Assembly (NCBI RefSeq): GCF_026000375.1
Contig: NZ_AP026708.1
Span: 994,501-1,058,500, forward strand
Length of the DNA stretch: 64,000 nucleotides
Reading direction: 5' to 3'
DNA from: Pseudodesulfovibrio portus
GTDB lineage: Bacteria > Desulfobacterota > Desulfovibrionia > Desulfovibrionales > Desulfovibrionaceae
The notes under the pieces are model-generated. The model had not been told where the DNA came from. It saw nothing but the letters and a program-made list of their open reading frames with translations, and did no database searches. Every line of letters begins with the position of its first letter. Position 1 is the stretch's first letter. A program made the translations under genes and the position numbers. Of the stretch, positions 61,081-64,000 are shown one piece after another.

Positions 61081-61187
61081 CCATGCCTCGTGAAGGCATG
61101 GCATTTGGGCTCTTGCCCGGCGGAATTGTTCAGGGTGCGTCAGCCGCTAGGCGCCAGGGCGAAGCTGTGGCCTTCCACAGCGAGCCC
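61081..61187 (-). promoter_or_regulatory. stem-loops in the nifH-nifI1 gap
   Basis: Two perfect hairpins: CCATGCCT/AGGCATGG (61081-61101) and GCTGTGG/CCACAGC (61164-61181) with an outer GGGC/GCCC (61157-61187). Neither has a T-run on the minus strand. They could protect the nifH 3' end and lower expression of downstream genes. Confidence 0.6.
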
Positions 61188-61220
61188 GCAGCAACGACGC
61201 GGATGGCGTGCCCTGGGCGA

Positions 61221-62090
<870 letters not shown>

Positions 62091-62095
62091 CTAAG

Positions 62096-62110
62096 GCAAA
62101 CCTCGTGCCA
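62096..62110 (-). promoter_or_regulatory. sigma-54 promoter of the nif operon
   Basis: On the minus strand TGGCAC, 5 nt (GAGGT) and TTGC, a perfect -24/-12 match. The predicted start site near 62085 leaves a leader of about 34 nt before nifH. Confidence 0.95.
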
Positions 62111-62179
62111 AACTCGTTGCAAAGAATTAACAGCATGATTTTATTGATTATTATTTGAAAACACACCTTTTGCGGCCAG

Positions 62180-62243
62180 CTACGAAAAGTGTAGGAGAAA
62201 ACAGTATCCGCCTACACAAAAGTAGCAACCTACAAAAACGTAG
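62180..62243. promoter_or_regulatory. array of three CTAC-N6/7-GTAG palindromes upstream of nifH
   Basis: Sites at 62180-62194 (CTACGAAAAGTGTAG), 62212-62225 (CTACACAAAAGTAG) and 62230-62243 (CTACAAAAACGTAG). All have an A-rich core and lie about 95-160 nt upstream of the predicted nifH start site, where an enhancer-binding protein should bind. No canonical TGT-N10-ACA NifA site was found here. Confidence 0.75.
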
Positions 62244-62380
62244 GCAAATTCCCATCACGACACTGTGAAAATTACTTCAGCTATTTCAGTCTATTGCGCA
62301 AATGGACCGGATTGGCACTGATTCTGCTTTATGGGGAATGAAGACCAGGATGCACATACATACATCAAAGGAACCGGACC

Positions 62381-63475
62381 ATGTTGATCGATACGACACT
62401 CAGAGAAGGAGCCCAGCTCTTCGGCGCCTATTTCTCCATGGAAGCCAGGCAGCGGATCGTCGCCGGACTCCTGGAGTTGAAAGCGGACGAGGTGGAACTC
62501 GGCTGGGTCGGCCAGGACGGCCTGGCTGAACTCATCAGCTGGGCGCGGCCCCGTGCCGGGAAAACCAGACTCTCGGTCTGGGCCCCCTGCCGCGAGGCGG
62601 ACGTCCGGGCCGCAGCCGGACTCGGCGCGGACAGGATCAACATCGGTGTCCCGGTTTCCGACCTGCACATCGAGCGACGCCTCGGAACCGACCGCGAGGG
62701 GCTGCTTGAACGCCTGGCCCGCACCGTTCTCGTGGCCGGGCTTTTGGGCATCGACTACGTTTCCGTGGGCCTGGAAGACGTTTCCAGGGCAGACACGGAC
62801 TTTGCCTTGCGAACGGCCGGGCTGGCGCGGAGTGTGGGCGCATCCCGCGTCCGCCTGTCCGACTCCCTTGGCATCCTCACTCCCATGGAAACGGACGGCC
62901 TGGTCCGCACCTTCAGGGAGAATCTCGACCTGGACCTGGCCGTGCACTGCCACGACGATTTCGGCATGGCCACGGCCAACAGCCTGACCGCGCTGTCGGC
63001 AGGGGCGAACTTCGCCGACGCCAGCCTTCTCGGCATCGGCGAGCGGTCCGGCATCGCGGCCACCGAGGAACTGGCAACCTATCTGACCCTCAAGGAGGAA
63101 AGCCATGCGTATGAAGTTGACGGGATTCGTGAACTGTGTCGTTTCGTCTCTGAAGCTGCCGGGGTGCCGATTGCCCGGACCAAGGCGGTCGCCGGGCAGG
63201 ACATTTTCGCTTGCGAGTCGGGGCTGCACGCCCACGCCCTCAGCAAGGCGCCGGAACTCTTTGAGCCTTTCGATCCCGCGAGGATCGGCGCAGACCGCGC
63301 TGTCGCGGTTGGCGGCAAGAGCGGGCGCGCGGCCATCGTCTCCGCCCTTGAGCAAAGCGGTCTTGAAGCGGATCGCCGGGATATACCGGCCCTTGTCGAT
63401 TCGGTAAGGAAACTGGCCTGGGAGCTGGAACGCCCCCTGACCGCCACGGAACTGGCCGCCCTGGCCAAGAACTAG
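62381..63475 (+). CDS. nifV: homocitrate synthase
   Basis: A 364-residue DRE-TIM metallolyase. IDTTLREGAQLFG is the N-terminal active-site motif, HCHDDFGMATANSL the metal-binding HxH with its general-acid region, and GLHAHALSK a further family histidine. It condenses acetyl-CoA with 2-oxoglutarate to homocitrate, the organic ligand of FeMo-co; related isopropylmalate synthases are the alternative, but the nif context decides. AAAGGA precedes the ATG. It is divergent from nifH across the promoter/operator region and could share control from it. Two small genes follow closely. Confidence 0.93.
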   Translation: MLIDTTLREGAQLFGAYFSMEARQRIVAGLLELKADEVELGWVGQDGLAELISWARPRAGKTRLSVWAPCREADVRAAAGLGADRINIGVPVSDLHIERRLGTDREGLLERLARTVLVAGLLGIDYVSVGLEDVSRADTDFALRTAGLARSVGASRVRLSDSLGILTPMETDGLVRTFRENLDLDLAVHCHDDFGMATANSLTALSAGANFADASLLGIGERSGIAATEELATYLTLKEESHAYEVDGIRELCRFVSEAAGVPIARTKAVAGQDIFACESGLHAHALSKAPELFEPFDPARIGADRAVAVGGKSGRAAIVSALEQSGLEADRRDIPALVDSVRKLAWELERPLTATELAALAKN

Positions 63476-63483
63476 GAGCCCCC

Positions 63484-63642
63484 ATGATCAAAAAACTCTT
63501 TTGCATCTGTCTTTGGCTCTTGATCCTGGCCGCACCGGCCCGGGCCGCGCTCACGAACACGGACACCGCCCGCCTGACCGGGGCCCCGGTCGGGCATGCC
63601 CTCCCGCTCCACGGCAGCAGTCCGTCCCCCCGCAACGCTTAA
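63484..63642 (+). CDS. small exported hypothetical protein
   Basis: A 52-residue protein, MIKKLFCICLWLLILAAPAR at the N-terminus, which is a signal peptide with probable cleavage after ARA. The mature part is only about 30 residues (Thr, Pro, Gly and Ser-rich) and has no known motif. It starts 8 nt after nifV and ends 11 nt before the next start, so it is probably co-transcribed with both. It could be a leader or a small envelope peptide. Whether it is translated is not certain. Confidence 0.5.
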   Translation: MIKKLFCICLWLLILAAPARAALTNTDTARLTGAPVGHALPLHGSSPSPRNA

Positions 63643-63653
63643 CGGAGGTTTTC

Positions 63654-64000
63654 ATGGAACCGATCACCACGCAATACGGCCAACTGATTCCCCAGCACAC
63701 CACCGACGACCTGCGAAAACGGGACCTTTTCCCCGTGGAGTATCACCGCTCCGGGGTCGTGAAGTCCGTGCCCCTGGAGGCGCAGACTCCCATTGATACG
63801 CCGGCGGGAACGGTCCCGGCGGAGCTGGTCTCGTTTCATGAAAACGGCAACATAAACCGTATCTTCCCGCTCAACGGGAAACTGTGCGGATATTGGAGCC
63901 AGGAGGACGAGGCGGCCCTGGCCGCGCCGGTTACCCTGAACACGCCGGTGGGGATCGTCACCGCCCGCATACTCAGCCTCGGATTCTTCGACAACCGCTC
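63654..64000 (+). CDS. YwqK/MORN-repeat-like protein (3' end beyond window)
   Basis: At least 115 residues, running out of the window. The visible part contains MORN/YwqK-type repeats: VEYHRSGVVKSVPLEAQTPI and VSFHENGNINRIFPLNGKLC, then GYWSQEDE. CGGAGG lies 6 nt before the ATG. Repeats of this type occur in surface-associated or toxin-antitoxin-like YwqK proteins, so no role is assigned. It follows the small exported ORF and nifV in one direction. Function in nitrogen fixation is not implied. Confidence 0.7.
   Translation, partial: MEPITTQYGQLIPQHTTDDLRKRDLFPVEYHRSGVVKSVPLEAQTPIDTPAGTVPAELVSFHENGNINRIFPLNGKLCGYWSQEDEAALAAPVTLNTPVGIVTARILSLGFFDNR

Overview
The window looks like a chromosomal segment of a sulfate-reducing Desulfovibrionaceae bacterium, probably close to Pseudodesulfovibrio. 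This is inferred from the nifH-nifI1-nifI2-nifD-nifK order, a clostridial/Desulfovibrio-type NifD, and a Lap-type adhesin locus with an HD-GYP protein in place of LapD. No species is claimed.

Layout. (1) 1-19332 is a putative DNA-processing/defence island. An AddA-like UvrD helicase (cut by the window edge) and an AddB-like nuclease run leftward. Eleven genes run rightward: a small ORF, a degenerate FtsZ-like protein, a PD-(D/E)XK-like protein, a beta-CASP metallo-beta-lactamase, a membrane GrpE-like protein, a lidless Hsp70, a TerB plus degenerate J-domain protein, an M48 peptidase with a TerB-like tail, a TerB-N/TerB-C protein, a BrxC/BrxD-family ATPase and an Lhr-like helicase. Genes from about 5.3 to 13.6 kb are visibly richer in A/T than the rest. 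(2) 19333-24857 holds small unrecognised ORFs, an excisionase-like HTH protein and a tyrosine integrase ending beside tRNA-Ala(GGC). This is one end of an integrative element that may include the whole island. (3) 25027-29014 has a GNAT gene, then an SH3 protein / Tat-exported M48 peptidase / CHASE2-adenylate cyclase operon. (4) 29407-45602 is a Lap-type biofilm locus. It encodes a giant adhesin with a LapG-like dialanine site, a small adhesin paralogue, a TolC-like protein, and an opposite-strand operon for the ABC transporter, the membrane fusion protein, LapG, and a receptor whose HD-GYP domain has lost its metal ligands. (5) 45739-48708 has a quinone oxidoreductase and a YgiQ-type radical SAM protein. 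(6) 48865-63475 is a nitrogen-fixation cluster: nifA, then on the minus strand nifH-I1-I2-D-K, a NifB paralogue without radical-SAM cysteines, a 2Fe-2S ferredoxin, a GNAT gene, nifE-N-B and a small ORF, with nifV divergent from nifH. The window ends in a small secreted ORF and a partial YwqK/MORN-like gene.

How the parts work together. NifA with sigma-54 would activate nifH through a perfect -24/-12 promoter, preceded by three CTAC-N6/7-GTAG palindromes at the distance expected for an activator array. NifB, NifE, NifN and NifV make FeMo-co, NifDK and NifH are the enzyme, and NifI1/I2 should switch it off when fixed nitrogen appears. In the Lap locus the TolC/HlyD/ABC trio would export the adhesin, LapG would release it, and the degenerate HD-GYP receptor would hold LapG in check, as LapD does elsewhere. 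In the island, TerB-family domains recur in three successive proteins and link a chaperone/protease set to the helicases and nucleases. That combination is the most likely undescribed system here.
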